A stretch of DNA of 12,851 nt from an uncultured Collinsella sp. GTDB lineage: Bacteria > Actinomycetota > Coriobacteriia > Coriobacteriales > Coriobacteriaceae. Made by a program: the position numbers and the translations under genes. The notes below the pieces were generated by a model, which saw only the letters and a list, made by a program, of their open reading frames with translations, was not told the origin of the DNA and ran no database searches. Below, piece after piece: positions 12,804 through 12,851 of the stretch. The stretch is from contig URTL01000049.1 in the NCBI GenBank assembly GCA_900550785.1, forward strand, positions 1 to 12,851. The letters are read 5' to 3'. Each line of letters begins with the position of its first letter. Positions within the stretch are counted from its first letter, which is position 1.

Positions 12804-12851
12804 TGGCGCTAAGCTTCGATTCCCTTACCGCCGCCCAGATCGCCGCGGGCG
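12803..12851 (+). CDS. gatA: Glu-tRNA(Gln) amidotransferase subunit A, first 16 codons only
   Basis: ATG at 12803 overlaps the gatC stop by one base and is preceded by the purine-rich GGGAGAGGGGGAGAG (12782-12796). The visible start, MALSFDSLTAAQIAAG, fits the short N-terminal helix of GatA, the amidase subunit. The call rests mainly on position after gatC; the catalytic amidase region lies beyond the window. Confidence 0.8.
   Translation, partial: MALSFDSLTAAQIAAG

Noticed and set aside
1..12851. tRNA, rRNA or known riboswitch
   Set aside because: No cloverleaf, rRNA signature or recognised riboswitch core was seen by eye. A covariance-model scan would be decisive.

Overview
The window looks like chromosome of a GC-rich Gram-positive gut actinobacterium, most like Collinsella and its relatives (Coriobacteriia). 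This rests on general style: GC-rich housekeeping genes, Gram-positive cell-wall sorting signals, a gatC-gatA pair, and families of small intergenic hairpins. No rRNA or other species marker is present, so the assignment is an inference. All convincing genes lie on the + strand.

Layout. (1) 1-600: 3' part of a MobB (molybdopterin-guanine dinucleotide biosynthesis) gene or domain, closed by a hairpin terminator. (2) 864-2150: an MFS transporter, preceded by a promoter whose -35 and -10 lie in the arms of a perfect dyad, and by a structured leader. (3) 2367-3188: a Cof-type HAD phosphatase. (4) 3236-3694: an AT-rich control region with several dyads. (5) 3695-10511: a three-gene pilin operon. 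It encodes a large beta-helix adhesin with two FctA/Spy0128-like domains (LPLSG anchor), a minor SpaA-type pilin (MPSTG anchor) and a probable backbone SpaA-type pilin (LPLTG anchor). The operon ends at a strong intrinsic terminator at 10612-10650. (6) 10818-10970: a 50-codon single-span membrane protein behind a LexA-like box, followed by two terminators. (7) 11233-12165: a class C (pilin-polymerising) sortase with its own control region. (8) 12174-12473: a cluster of repeats. (9) 12492 to the end: gatC and the start of gatA.

How the genes work together. The three surface proteins and the sortase form a complete sortase-assembled pilus locus. The class C sortase would polymerise the LPLTG backbone and add the minor pilin and the large adhesin. 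A housekeeping sortase elsewhere in the genome would anchor the fibre to the wall. The sortase is transcribed separately from the pilins, but both control regions carry inverted repeats of the same half-site, TGCGCAA(T). This suggests shared regulation.

The most interesting points are the shared dyad, the small membrane protein with an SOS-like operator inside the pilus locus, the beta-helix adhesin, the sharp GC mosaic inside the operon, and two families of intergenic hairpin repeats (four copies of a GG-CAGGC-CC hairpin and two copies of a 63-bp element with 18-bp inverted ends).
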